This document shows positions 34,353 to 42,237 of a stretch of DNA of 64,000 nucleotides, in pieces. The position numbers were made by a program, and so were the translations under genes. The DNA lies in assembly GCA_003647275.1 (NCBI GenBank), contig QMMN01000006.1, positions 1-64,000 of the forward strand, in the 5' to 3' direction. The notes beneath the pieces are model-generated. The model was not told the DNA's origin. It made no database searches and saw only the letters and a program-made list of their open reading frames with translations. The first letter of the stretch is position 1. The number at the start of each line of letters is the position of its first letter. Origin of the DNA: Deltaproteobacteria bacterium (lineage in GTDB: Bacteria; Desulfobacterota; Desulfobacteria; Desulfobacterales; C00003060).

Positions 34353-34460
34353 GAAGGAAAGCATAATATTATTTGCAACAAATCATGCAGCAATGTTTGC
34401 TGGCAGATATATGGCTGTTTGGACAACAGCCTGTTTAGATGTAAACGATTAGATGCTTCC
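34353..34460 (+). repeat. Dispersed repeat, family D (copy 1, direct)
   Basis: About 108 bp, beginning GAAGGAAAGCATAATATT and ending CGATTAGATGCTTCC, with the well-conserved core TTTGCAACAAATCATGCAGC. It contains a small hairpin (GGCTGTT, loop, AACAGCC) absent from copy 2. Copy 2 lies inverted at 35471-35550, so the pair brackets the histidine kinase gene. Parts recur at 36990-37064 and 38866-39178. Confidence 0.75.
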
Positions 34461-34632
34461 TTTTGTAAGTGGGAGTCTATATGCTATAAGTGCGGTTCCA
34501 GTATCTGGTTTGGGCTCCGAGAAAGCCGGTTATAGACGAAAAATTCCTTTACTAATGAACATCGATGTAATATCTGTCTAACGTCTTTATTTATCATCAT
34601 ATAAAGGGCGACAATAGATTCTGAGCAGGATA

Positions 34633-35370
34633 ATGGGATCTTCCAAACGTCAACAGGAACTCCTTTCTGTCGAGCGGCTGAAGGCCGCCGGCAGGCTGGC
34701 CAGCGAGATTGCCCATGAATTAAATACCCCGCTTGGTGGCATCTTGATGTACAGCCACCTTCTTTTAGACGATATACCAGAAGGAGATCCATGTTGGGAA
34801 AATGTGGTCAAGATCAACAAGCTAGCGCATCGATGTAAAATGATTGTGCGGGGCCTTCTCAATTTTTCAAAGCAGGAAAAACTTGAGATGAGGCCGGTTG
34901 ATGTCAACGAGATTCTTCATAGTGTTATAGGATTCATGGAGGACCATATCCTGTTTAAAAGGGTTTCGATTCAGACCCATTTTGATCCAGCCCTTCCCAG
35001 GGTTCCAGGGGACGAGAACAAGCTGGAACAACTCTTCGTGAACCTGATCGTCAACGCAGGAGAATCCATAGAAGGCATAGGTACGCTTACCTTGCGCACC
35101 GCATTTTCCCTCGATACGAACCGGGTTCGGATTGACTGTTCAGACACAGGCAGTGGGATTACCGAAGAGAACGTAGGAAGGATCTTTGAACCCTTCTTTA
35201 CGACCAAGAAGCGAGGCAAGGGGACCGGTCTGGGGTTGTCAATCAGTCATGGTATTGTGGAACAGCACGGCGGGACCATCACCGTTGAGAGTCGTAGAGG
35301 GCACGGTTCTACGTTTACTATCTTTTTACCGGTAGCCAAGGAAGATTCAACCCTAATGCCTGACAAGTAA
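34633..35370 (+). CDS. Soluble two-component histidine kinase
   Basis: A 245-residue kinase made of HisKA and HATPase_c only. The phospho-acceptor His is in LASEIAHELNTPLGGILMYS near residue 28. Then come the N box LFVNLIVNAGESIEG, the G1 box CSDTGSGITEENV and G2 GKGTGLGLSISHGIVEQHGG. There is no sensor domain or membrane segment, so the signal must come through another protein or a truncated N-terminus. Upstream in-frame sequence is repeat DNA, so an ancestral sensor part may have been lost. It precedes an NtrC-type regulator, its likely partner. Confidence 0.88.
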   Translation: MGSSKRQQELLSVERLKAAGRLASEIAHELNTPLGGILMYSHLLLDDIPEGDPCWENVVKINKLAHRCKMIVRGLLNFSKQEKLEMRPVDVNEILHSVIGFMEDHILFKRVSIQTHFDPALPRVPGDENKLEQLFVNLIVNAGESIEGIGTLTLRTAFSLDTNRVRIDCSDTGSGITEENVGRIFEPFFTTKKRGKGTGLGLSISHGIVEQHGGTITVESRRGHGSTFTIFLPVAKEDSTLMPDK

Positions 35371-35470
35371 CCCCGTGACATTTCCAATTATCTATCACAA
35401 GTAGACTTTCCAAAGCGGCAAGAATTCCTCATGAGGAGAAGAGACATTCTAAGGCTCGAAGTCGCTAATG

Positions 35471-35550
35471 GGAGCATCTAATCGTTGACATCTAAGCATC
35501 TGCCAGCAAACATCGCTGCATGATTTGTTGCAAACAATACTATGTCCTTC
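35471..35550 (-). repeat. Dispersed repeat, family D (copy 2, inverted)
   Basis: The reverse complement begins GAAGGACATAGTATTG and ends CGATTAGATGCTCC. It matches copy 1 over its length except for a 25-base deletion that removes the internal hairpin. It lies in the 230-bp spacer between the kinase and regulator genes. Confidence 0.75.
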
Positions 35551-35597
35551 TTGGTAAAATGAACACGAAACCCCATCCTTAGCCGGATCCAGAATCG

Positions 35598-36953
35598 ATG
35601 GAAACCAGTTGTAACATTTTAGTGGTGGACGATGATGCATTCATGCGGGATGCCTGCGAGCAGACCCTTAGCCGGCATGGTCACAGCGTAACCCTGGCGA
35701 AAAGTGGCCATGAGGCGCTGGGATTGCTTGAAAGGTGGTCATTTGATCTTATCCTGCTCGATCTGAAGATGCCTGACGAAGACGGCCTGGCCATCTTAGC
35801 CAAGATCAAAGCGCAGGACCCTGAAGCCATTGTCATCATCATTACAGGATACGGTACCGTTAAAACGGCTGTTCGGGCCATCAAGCTCGGTGCCTTTGAC
35901 TTTATTGCAAAGCCATTTACGCCAGATGAGCTCCTTAACTTGGTGAAGCGTGTACTAAAAAACCGCCAGCTCACCATCGAAAATCTTTATCTCAAACAGA
36001 GCCTCAAACAGGAGAGGCACAGTACTGACATAATCAGTAGCAGCGCTTCCATGGCAAAGGTCAAGGAGATGATCGCCATGGTGGCGCCCACAGACAGCAC
36101 GGTTTTGATTCAAGGTGAAAGCGGCACAGGCAAAGGCCTTGTGGCTCGCAAAATCCACGAGATGAGTCACCGGCGCAGGCACCCTTTTATATCGGTGGAT
36201 TGCGGCTCTTTAGTCAAGAGCTTATTTGAAAGCGAACTCTTTGGTTATGTGAAGGGCGCATTTACCGGCGCAGAGACTACGCAGCGCGGCAAGTTTGAAA
36301 TGGCACATGGTGGGTCCCTGTTCTTTGATGAGATATCTAACATTAATCTGGAGATTCAGGCCAAACTCCTCAAGGCCGTGGAAGAAAAGTGCATATCCAA
36401 AGTTGGGGATCACAAGGTTGTAAAGGTGGATGTCCGTATCATATCGGCTACGAACCGGAATCTTCAACGGGCTGTAACCGAGGGACTATTTCGTGAAGAC
36501 CTGTTCTTTCGGCTTAACGTGGTTTCCATACACCTGCCGCCTCTGCGGGAGCGTAAAGAGGATATCCCCCTGTTGGTCAATCATTTTTTGAAGGCGTTCA
36601 GCCAAACTCAGGGAAAAACGGTTGAGGCTCTTTCTGCAAACGCCATGAAGGCATTCACGGAATATAGCTGGCCCGGCAACGTCCGGGAACTGGAAAATAC
36701 CGTGGAACGGCTGGTGGTCTTTGCGCGAGACAAGACCATTTCTACACAGGACCTTGTCTTTTCCAATACCGTGCTTTCGAGTGTACTCACAAGAGAACCA
36801 CTTCGCTTGGAGGATATGGAGCGCCTGCACATTATAAAAGTCCTTCAACGCACGGGGGGAAATAAGAGTCAGGCTGCCCGATTGCTCGGTATTGATCGCA
36901 AGACACTCAGACTCAAGGTAAAAAAGTATCAAATCCCGGGAGTCACTGCATAG
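35598..36953 (+). CDS. Sigma-54-dependent response regulator (NtrC family)
   Basis: A 451-residue activator in three parts. The receiver is residues about 5-120 with DDDAFMRD acid pocket, LILLDLKMPDEDG phospho-Asp and IAKPF lysine. The AAA+ domain is about 145-375 with Walker A GESGTGKGLVARKIHE, the sigma-54 loop ELFGYVKGAFTGAETTQRGK, Walker B GGSLFFDEI and WPGNVRELENTVERL. The C-terminal Fis-type HTH is NKSQAARLLGIDRKTLRLKV. It should switch on sigma-54 promoters when phosphorylated by the kinase upstream. Targets are unknown. Confidence 0.93.
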   Translation: METSCNILVVDDDAFMRDACEQTLSRHGHSVTLAKSGHEALGLLERWSFDLILLDLKMPDEDGLAILAKIKAQDPEAIVIIITGYGTVKTAVRAIKLGAFDFIAKPFTPDELLNLVKRVLKNRQLTIENLYLKQSLKQERHSTDIISSSASMAKVKEMIAMVAPTDSTVLIQGESGTGKGLVARKIHEMSHRRRHPFISVDCGSLVKSLFESELFGYVKGAFTGAETTQRGKFEMAHGGSLFFDEISNINLEIQAKLLKAVEEKCISKVGDHKVVKVDVRIISATNRNLQRAVTEGLFREDLFFRLNVVSIHLPPLRERKEDIPLLVNHFLKAFSQTQGKTVEALSANAMKAFTEYSWPGNVRELENTVERLVVFARDKTISTQDLVFSNTVLSSVLTREPLRLEDMERLHIIKVLQRTGGNKSQAARLLGIDRKTLRLKVKKYQIPGVTA

Positions 36954-36999
36954 GGAGTACCAAGGCACCTCATTACACTTTCAGTTGGTCATGTCTCCG

Positions 37000-37064
37000 C
37001 AGGCTGTTGCCCAAATCACCACAATGCACTTGTCACTGGTCATTGGTAGCCAGCAAATATGCAA
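37000..37064 (-). repeat. Dispersed repeat, family D (remnant) with heptad insertion
   Basis: CAGGCTGTTGCCCAAAT (37000-37016) and GCCAGCAAATATGCAA (37049-37064) match two separated parts of the reverse complement of copy 1. Between them lie heptads GTCACTG GTCATTG of the kind seen at 52043 and 59651. The piece lies between the convergent regulator and phosphoesterase genes. Confidence 0.5.
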
Positions 37065-37075
37065 TCTCTTAAACC

Positions 37076-38260
37076 TCAGGCTCTTGCCAGGGTAACCTCA
37101 ACGATTTCGGGTTTGCAACAGAGCCTGACAGGGGCGATAATTGTGCCTATGCCCCTGTTTACATACATGCGCGTCTCGGGATTTTTGTCCGATTCATAAA
37201 GGCCATGGGTATAAGTGAAAAAAAGGCCTGCAAGGGAAAGTCCCCGGTCCCCTACCCCCGGGACAATAACCTGCCCGCCGTGAGTATGACCTGCCAGGAT
37301 TAGTTGAATATTCCAATCCTTGGATGCCCTGAATATCCCCGGTCTGTGAGAAAGGAGGAGATTGAATTGATTTGGGTCACCAAGCCTGAAAATGGTGCCC
37401 AAGTCTTTAAAATGTGCATCTGTTGCCCAGTTTGAAACCGGGTCCTCAATACCTATGATATTCAAAATGCCTTCCAGTCCCCTTGGGGCACTCCGGCTGT
37501 CACTCAGCATGGATATCCGGGTTTTTAAAAAACCATCTCTCATAGCATCTATACCTGTGTAGTAATCGTGGTTTCCGTATACACCAAAGACCCCAGCGGG
37601 CGCTTTGAGGTCGTCAAGGAGTCCAAGGCAACCATGAATATAGGCAGGGTTGTGGTTTACGTAGTCGCCCGTGAGGACAACGAGATCCGGTTTGAGGGCG
37701 TTGGCCCTGGATATGACCGTGGCTATGGTTTCAAATGATATCAACGGCCCTGCGTGAATATCTGTGATGTGGACAAGCCTGAACCCGCAAAGGTCGGGGT
37801 GAAGCCCGCTATAGGATAGGGTCATCCTGGATATTTCAGGGGCCTTATTCTCATAATAAGCACCATAGGCCAACACACCTACAGAAATGCCTGTCAGTGT
37901 TCTCGCAGCATTTCCGACAAAAGTTCGCTTAGACGCGTCAAACCGGAGTCGCGGTTTAGGCAATGTTGATCTTGCAAGTAACACGATTAAAAGGAGCAAA
38001 CCCGAAAAAGCCGATGCAACCATAAGGATGGCATAGGGAAAGACGATAAGCTCCCGATGCCATGCGGGAAGTTGATCCAAAATGGGGTCTGTTCTCATAT
38101 ACAAGAGGGGGACGGTGTTCATGCTGAGCGCGAAAAAAACTGAGATGACGATTTTTGCCGTGCTGGAAAGCCCCGGGGGAAGTATGACACGGATGAGCAC
38201 ATACTGAAGGGCTACGACAACGAGAAATACAGATACAACAAGGGCAAAAAAAAGGGTCAT
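37076..38260 (-). CDS. Membrane-anchored metallophosphoesterase
   Basis: A 394-residue protein. Residues 1-145 carry about four hydrophobic helices (LFFALVVSVFLVVVALQYVL, IVISVFFALSMNTVPLLYM, AILMVASAFSGLLLLIVLLA, LTGISVGVLAYGAYY). The rest is a calcineurin-like phosphoesterase with FRLVHITDIHAGPLI, VVLTGDYVNHNPAY, VFGVYGNHDYYTG, LLLSHRPGIF and LILAGHTHGGQVIVP, the five two-metal motifs in order. This build matches the YaeI/YkuE-like family, some of which act on lipids. The C-terminal VNRGIGTIIAPVRLCCKPEI is also typical. Confidence 0.9.
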   Translation of the reverse strand: MTLFFALVVSVFLVVVALQYVLIRVILPPGLSSTAKIVISVFFALSMNTVPLLYMRTDPILDQLPAWHRELIVFPYAILMVASAFSGLLLLIVLLARSTLPKPRLRFDASKRTFVGNAARTLTGISVGVLAYGAYYENKAPEISRMTLSYSGLHPDLCGFRLVHITDIHAGPLISFETIATVISRANALKPDLVVLTGDYVNHNPAYIHGCLGLLDDLKAPAGVFGVYGNHDYYTGIDAMRDGFLKTRISMLSDSRSAPRGLEGILNIIGIEDPVSNWATDAHFKDLGTIFRLGDPNQFNLLLSHRPGIFRASKDWNIQLILAGHTHGGQVIVPGVGDRGLSLAGLFFTYTHGLYESDKNPETRMYVNRGIGTIIAPVRLCCKPEIVEVTLARA

Positions 38261-38415
38261 GAAGGACTCATTGAAAGTGCCTAACGTGAGCTAAATTTGG
38301 ATAAACGTGATGTGCGATGGGCGAGGGGGTGGTGCTATATCGCAAATCGCATATCCCACATCTCTAATTTCACGATCTGAAATCCGAAATGGAAAGGCTC
38401 CCTAGGTGACAATAA

Positions 38416-38682
38416 CTATTTCCTGAACTTTATACTCAAATGGCTGACTGCTTTTCCCAATGCTCTCCTCAGTTCCTTTCCCTTCCCTTCTCCGGCAAGG
38501 TAATCTCTAATGAGATCTTTATTGATCGCGGCACTTCCGGTTTTTCCATCTTTGAGGAGAGTCACACGGTATGCATCCTTTTTCTTGGTTTGGTTGACAG
38601 CGATGAGCTGGACCCGCTTGTCTAATTTGTGTACCGCTTTCCGCAGGGTTTCTTCCGCCACCTTAATCGTCAGTCTCGGCAT
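38416..38682 (-). CDS. Small basic hypothetical protein
   Basis: An 88-residue protein rich in Lys and Arg (LRKAVHKLDKRVQLIAVNQT, then KELRRALGKAVSHLSIKFRK). I do not recognise the family. The layout (beta-rich middle YRVTLLKDGKTGSAAINKDL between helices) is compatible with a small nucleic-acid-binding protein, but nothing specific supports this. No signal peptide or cysteine. It stands alone, 155 bp upstream of the phosphoesterase gene on the same strand. Confidence 0.6.
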   Translation of the reverse strand: MPRLTIKVAEETLRKAVHKLDKRVQLIAVNQTKKKDAYRVTLLKDGKTGSAAINKDLIRDYLAGEGKGKELRRALGKAVSHLSIKFRK

Positions 38683-38865
38683 CTTTTTAAGCCCTTCTTC
38701 TTGCTTCTATGTAAAAAATATCGTACTCGACAAACAAAAGACCTGTCAAGGGACAGAAGAAAGTTGGTCGAGACTTTGTCAGCTTCAAAGTTTCATTGGA
38801 AATTTCTACAATTGTCTGGTATAAGGCCCCTAATGTAACAATTATACTTATAATCCTTATACTAA

Positions 38866-39178
38866 GGAGCGCATCTAATCGTTTACATCTAGACAAGGCT
38901 GTTGCCCAAATAGCTGAAGAGGCTATTTTTTGAGAGCCGTGAGGGGAGATCTTTTTTTGAGTCAGGTCAATCTCATCCTGCTTGTTAATGGCAAATGGCA
39001 TCAATCGTATTCAACCAGGCACACGTCCATGTGGCATACAAGCTGCCAAGCCGGTTTGTAAGTGGGTCAGGACGGCATGCCGAATTTTGTGCCGTTGTTG
39101 TGCCTGTCAGGTCATATCAGTGACCTGACCTCAAAAAAAGATCTCCCCTCACGGCTTTTTTGCAAACAATATTATGTT
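38866..39178 (-). repeat. Dispersed repeat, family D (copy 3, split by a MITE)
   Basis: The left part 38866-38934 (GGAGCGCATCTAATCGTTTA, then CATCTAGACAAGGCTGTTG) and the right part from 39157 (TTTTTGCAAACAATATTATG) match the two ends of the inverted copy of family D. The middle is replaced by the 222-bp element at 38935-39156. A small stem (AAATAGC/GCTATTT at 38908-38928) followed by T residues lies just before the insertion. Confidence 0.65.
38935..39156. mobile_element. 222-bp MITE with about 35-bp terminal inverted repeats
   Basis: Left end 38935-38969 and right end 39121-39156 are reverse complements except for one extra base. Both read AGCCGTGAGGGGAGATCT from the outside, continue through a T7 run and end with TCAGGTCA. 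The 150-bp interior codes for nothing. A clear target-site duplication is not visible; T-runs flank both sides. It lies inside a family D repeat, so it arrived later. Confidence 0.8.
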
Positions 39179-39559
39179 CTCATGAGTAAGTTAAGTTGTG
39201 AAAGCAAAGTCGTTTCCATCCATACATAGTTCTTTTTCCGAATGGACAGCATTTTCCGCAAATTTTCGTCTGCCGCCCCTGTGGAATTCAACGCTATTCC
39301 ACCAGGGAAGTGTACTCTGTTGAGGCGAGGGGCCAGAGGCAAGGGGCAAGTTTCTGTTTCCCATGGCCTATTGTCCATAGCCTGTTTTCGGCCTCGCTTA
39401 TCGAAAAAAACCTCACTGATGAATTGGGAACTTATTTCGTACCCATTCTTTTACAGGTTGTTTATGGATGAATACAAATCAATATTTTGAGGCTTTCGCT
39501 TAGCATTTAGCATTTTAGATTTTCAATTGAGGACTTCACCGGAAAAGCCTTGTGGCCAT

Positions 39560-39602
39560 GGCGGGGCATTTTGAACCGCTGCTGGGGTAAAATTCCCCGC
39601 CC
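39560..39602. repeat. Hairpin of 43 bp
   Basis: GGCGGGG-CATTTTGAACC pairs with GGGTAAAAT-CCCCGCC (outer 7 bp perfect, inner ATTTT/AAAAT). No T-run follows. It is about 115 bp before the promoter of the response-regulator gene. It may be a solo palindromic repeat. Confidence 0.5.
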
Positions 39603-39717
39603 ATTGCTTCTCGTATACAAAACGCGCGAGGTTTAGGATTGCAATATTAGTCGTAATATTTTGATATTATAACGTTCTTTGACAGAAAGAATCTTCCGGT
39701 CATGGTTGGCACGAAAT

Positions 39718-39726
39718 TGGTATAAT
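39718..39726 (+). promoter_or_regulatory. Extended -10 promoter of the Wood-Ljungdahl cluster
   Basis: TGGTATAAT is a perfect extended -10 (TGnTATAAT). The -35 17 bp upstream (GGTCAT) is poor, which is allowed for extended -10 promoters. Transcription would begin near 39733, about 47 bases before the response-regulator ATG. The overlapping TTGGCACG resembles half of a sigma-54 site, but its second half is off by one base and lacks GC. Confidence 0.55.
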
Positions 39727-39779
39727 CTTATTTGGTTATACTAAAGGATTGAAGCTTTTGCGCCATCCGAGAGTCAACC

Positions 39780-40199
39780 ATGTCCTTTCCAGGCAAAGGC
39801 AAGCGCATATTGATTATTGACGACGAAGAATGCATGAGAGATTCCTGTTGTCAGGTTTTGACCAAGGCGGGATATTGGGTAGAAACGGCCATGAACGGAG
39901 AAGTCGGCCTAGCCAAGGCCTCAGAAATAGGGCCCGACATCGTCTTGGTGGATCTCGATATGCCGGGGGCCTCTGGTTTAGAGGTCATGGATCGATTGAA
40001 TGAGATCGATCCAGAAATTGTCAAGATCGTGGTCACAGGCAACACCTCTATCGATTTGGAGAAAGAGATCATTCTAAAACACCGAGCCTTGAGCTACCTG
40101 ACCAAGCCTTTTTCCCCGGAGCAGTTGAACATGGTTGTTCGAAAGGCCTTGGACAGGAGAGACCAAATAAAACAAGAGGAGGATTTCCATGGCTCTTGA
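39780..40199 (+). CDS. Single-domain response regulator, first gene of the Wood-Ljungdahl cluster
   Basis: A 139-residue CheY-like protein. The receiver has acidic pocket [13 protein letters not shown] near residue 12, phospho-Asp in [13 protein letters not shown] near residue 58, VTGNTS near residue 86 and the lysine in [11 protein letters not shown] near residue 107. There is no output domain, so it must act through protein contact or a phosphorelay. Its end overlaps the fhs start by 11 bp, so it is translated with formate-THF ligase. Link to C1 metabolism is inferred from this overlap. Confidence 0.92.
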   Translation: MSFPGKGKRILIIDDEECMRDSCCQVLTKAGYWVETAMNGEVGLAKASEIGPDIVLVDLDMPGASGLEVMDRLNEIDPEIVKIVVTGNTSIDLEKEIILKHRALSYLTKPFSPEQLNMVVRKALDRRDQIKQEEDFHGS

Positions 40200-41952
40200 T
40201 CCAACCAAGTACCAGGACTGGCAGATTTCCGAAGAAGCGGAAAAAAATATGCCTACACCAGAGGAGTGGAGAGAGAAACTGGGTCTTGAAAAAGATGAAG
40301 TCATTCCCATGGGCAGGCTGGCCAAGCTTGATTTTCTGAAAATCATAAACCGCCTGAAAGACAGACCCGATGGAAAGTACATTGAGGTTACCGCCATCAC
40401 GCCGACTCCGCTGGGGGAAGGGAAAAGCACCACCTCATGTGGTTTGATGGAGGGTCTTGGTAAGCGTGGTGTAAGCGTGGGCGGGGCTCTTAGGCAGCCC
40501 TCAGGCGGCCCCACCATGAACGTTAAGGGAACCGCGGCCGGAGGCGGCAGGGCGCTCCTTATTCCTATGACTGAGTTTTCCCTGGGCCTCACCGGTGATA
40601 TCAATGACATCATGAATGCACACAACTTGGCTATGGTGGCTCTTACCGCACGTATGCAACACGAGCGCAACTACGATGACGAGAAACTGCAAAGACTGAC
40701 CGGCATGCGTCGTCTCAATATCGATCCCACTCGCGTGGAAATGGGCTGGGTCATGGACTATTGTGCCCAGGCTTTGAGAAATATTATCATAGGCATTGGT
40801 GGCCGCATGGACGGATTCATGATGCAGTCCAAGTTCGGCATTGCTGTGAGTTCCGAATGTATGGCCATCCTCTCCATTGTCAGGGATCTGGCCGATCTGC
40901 GGGAAAAGCTCAACCACATCACAGTGGCCTTTGACAAGAGCGGTAATCCTGTAACCACCGGTGACTTGGAAGTGGGTGGTGCGATGACCGCCTGGATGCG
41001 CAATACCATCAACCCCACGCTCATGTGTACCGCGGAATACCAACCTTGCATGGTCCATGCCGGACCGTTTGCCAACATCGCCGTGGGCCAGTCTTCCATT
41101 ATTGCAGACCGCATAGGGCTCAAGATGTTTGACTACCATGTCACCGAGAGCGGTTTTGCAGCTGACATCGGCTTTGAGAAGTTCTGGAACGTAAAATGCC
41201 GATACAGCGGTTTGAAACCCCATGTGTCTGTTTTGACAACCACCATCCGCGCACTCAAGATGCACGGCGGGGGACCCAAAGTGGTGCCGGGCATTGCGCT
41301 GCCTGAAGAATATACCAAGGAGAATCTGGAGTTGGTGGAAAAGGGCCTGGAGAATATGGTCCATCATATCAACACCATCCGTAAGGCAGGCATCAACCCA
41401 GTGGTCTGCATCAACTGCTTCCATACGGATACGGATGCTGAGATTGAACTGGTCAGAAAGGCGGCCGAAGCAGCCGGAGCGCGCTGCGCCAAATCGACCC
41501 ACTGGGCTGACGGTGGGGACGGCGCTTTGGAATTGGCCGACGCAGTCATTGATGCCTGTAACGATAAGAATGATTTCAAATTCCTCTATCCTGTTGAAAT
41601 GAAACTACGTGATCGCGTGGAGAAGATTGCCAAGGAAGTGTATGGTGCAGACGGTGTTGCCTGGACCCCTGAAGCTGAGGCCAAGGCCAAGATGCTTGAA
41701 GCCGACTCTAAGTACGACGACTACACCACCATGATGGTGAAAACGCACCTGAGCCTGAGTCACGACCCGACCCTAAAGGGGGTGCCTAAAGGCTGGATTC
41801 TGCCCATTCGCGATGTACTGATTTACTCTGGAGCCAAGTTTCTGTGCCCCTGCGCAGGCACGATCAGCCTGATGCCGGGAACCAGCTCAAACCCGGCCTT
41901 TCGCCGCGTTGATGTAGATGTTGAGACCGGAAAAGTGAAGGGGCTATTTTAA
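40189..41952 (+). CDS. fhs: Formate-tetrahydrofolate ligase
   Basis: A 587-residue enzyme that makes 10-formyl-THF from formate, THF and ATP, the first folate step of the methyl branch. P-loop [20 protein letters not shown] near residue 69, [15 protein letters not shown] near residue 106, [14 protein letters not shown] near residue 131, and AVTVVATIRALK-like [16 protein letters not shown] near residue 349 are family landmarks. It is slightly longer than most (about 555-560). The ribosome site AAGAGGAGGATTTCC lies inside the preceding gene. Confidence 0.97.
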   Translation: MALDPTKYQDWQISEEAEKNMPTPEEWREKLGLEKDEVIPMGRLAKLDFLKIINRLKDRPDGKYIEVTAITPTPLGEGKSTTSCGLMEGLGKRGVSVGGALRQPSGGPTMNVKGTAAGGGRALLIPMTEFSLGLTGDINDIMNAHNLAMVALTARMQHERNYDDEKLQRLTGMRRLNIDPTRVEMGWVMDYCAQALRNIIIGIGGRMDGFMMQSKFGIAVSSECMAILSIVRDLADLREKLNHITVAFDKSGNPVTTGDLEVGGAMTAWMRNTINPTLMCTAEYQPCMVHAGPFANIAVGQSSIIADRIGLKMFDYHVTESGFAADIGFEKFWNVKCRYSGLKPHVSVLTTTIRALKMHGGGPKVVPGIALPEEYTKENLELVEKGLENMVHHINTIRKAGINPVVCINCFHTDTDAEIELVRKAAEAAGARCAKSTHWADGGDGALELADAVIDACNDKNDFKFLYPVEMKLRDRVEKIAKEVYGADGVAWTPEAEAKAKMLEADSKYDDYTTMMVKTHLSLSHDPTLKGVPKGWILPIRDVLIYSGAKFLCPCAGTISLMPGTSSNPAFRRVDVDVETGKVKGLF

Positions 41953-41972
41953 GGTTGGACACTTCCATAAGT

Positions 41973-42182
41973 GAGGAGGGAGTTTTCTTCAAAAGCCGTG
42001 ATAATATTTATCCAGCTTGATTGAAGCATTCTGCCAAGTCCTCGGTATCACGGCTTTTTGAACCCCAGTCCACAGGCCAGGGGTTCCCGGTAAGGAAAAA
42101 CATCTGTTGTGTATAGCTTCCCTTGGTTCCGTCTTAAAGGCGGGACCAAGAGAAGCAGGCCGGTCAGAAAACCCCCTCCTCC
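41973..42182. mobile_element. MITE-like element, family C (long copy)
   Basis: Ends GAGGAGGGAGTTTTC (41973) and GAAAACCCCCTCCTC (42167-42181) are inverted repeats. The inner pair AAAAGCCGTGATA (41991-42003) and TATCACGGCTTTTT (42046-42059) forms a second hairpin. Compared with 31360-31454 it carries about 100 extra bases, including a further hairpin (CTTGGT...ACCAAG, 42122-42150). It sits between fhs and the HdrA gene. Confidence 0.72.
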
Positions 42183-42237
42183 CTCAAAAGGAAGATCCCT
42201 CGTATGTTTGCTGTTAACCCACTATTTGGCTTAAATC

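Larger units (their letters stand above)
38683..39779. other. 1.1-kb gene-free, repeat-rich spacer
   Basis: No supported gene lies here. The stretch contains a family D repeat interrupted by a MITE (38866-39178), a hairpin at 39560-39602 and the promoter for the Wood-Ljungdahl cluster. The two short ORFs near 39172-39490 overlap each other on opposite strands and lack recognisable features. The spacer separates the convergent-type genes at the left from the long plus-strand cluster at the right. Confidence 0.6.

Noticed and set aside
39172-39490. Two overlapping ORFs on opposite strands in the spacer before the first receiver gene
   Set aside because: They overlap each other and repeat DNA, and neither shows recognisable features.
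39707-39723. Possible sigma-54 promoter (TTGGCACG...TTGG)
   Set aside because: The second element has GG in place of GC and the spacing is one base short; the overlapping extended -10 is a better explanation.
40501-41502. 333-codon ORF on the minus strand opposite fhs
   Set aside because: It is the antisense shadow of a strongly conserved gene, has no recognisable motif and no ribosome site.
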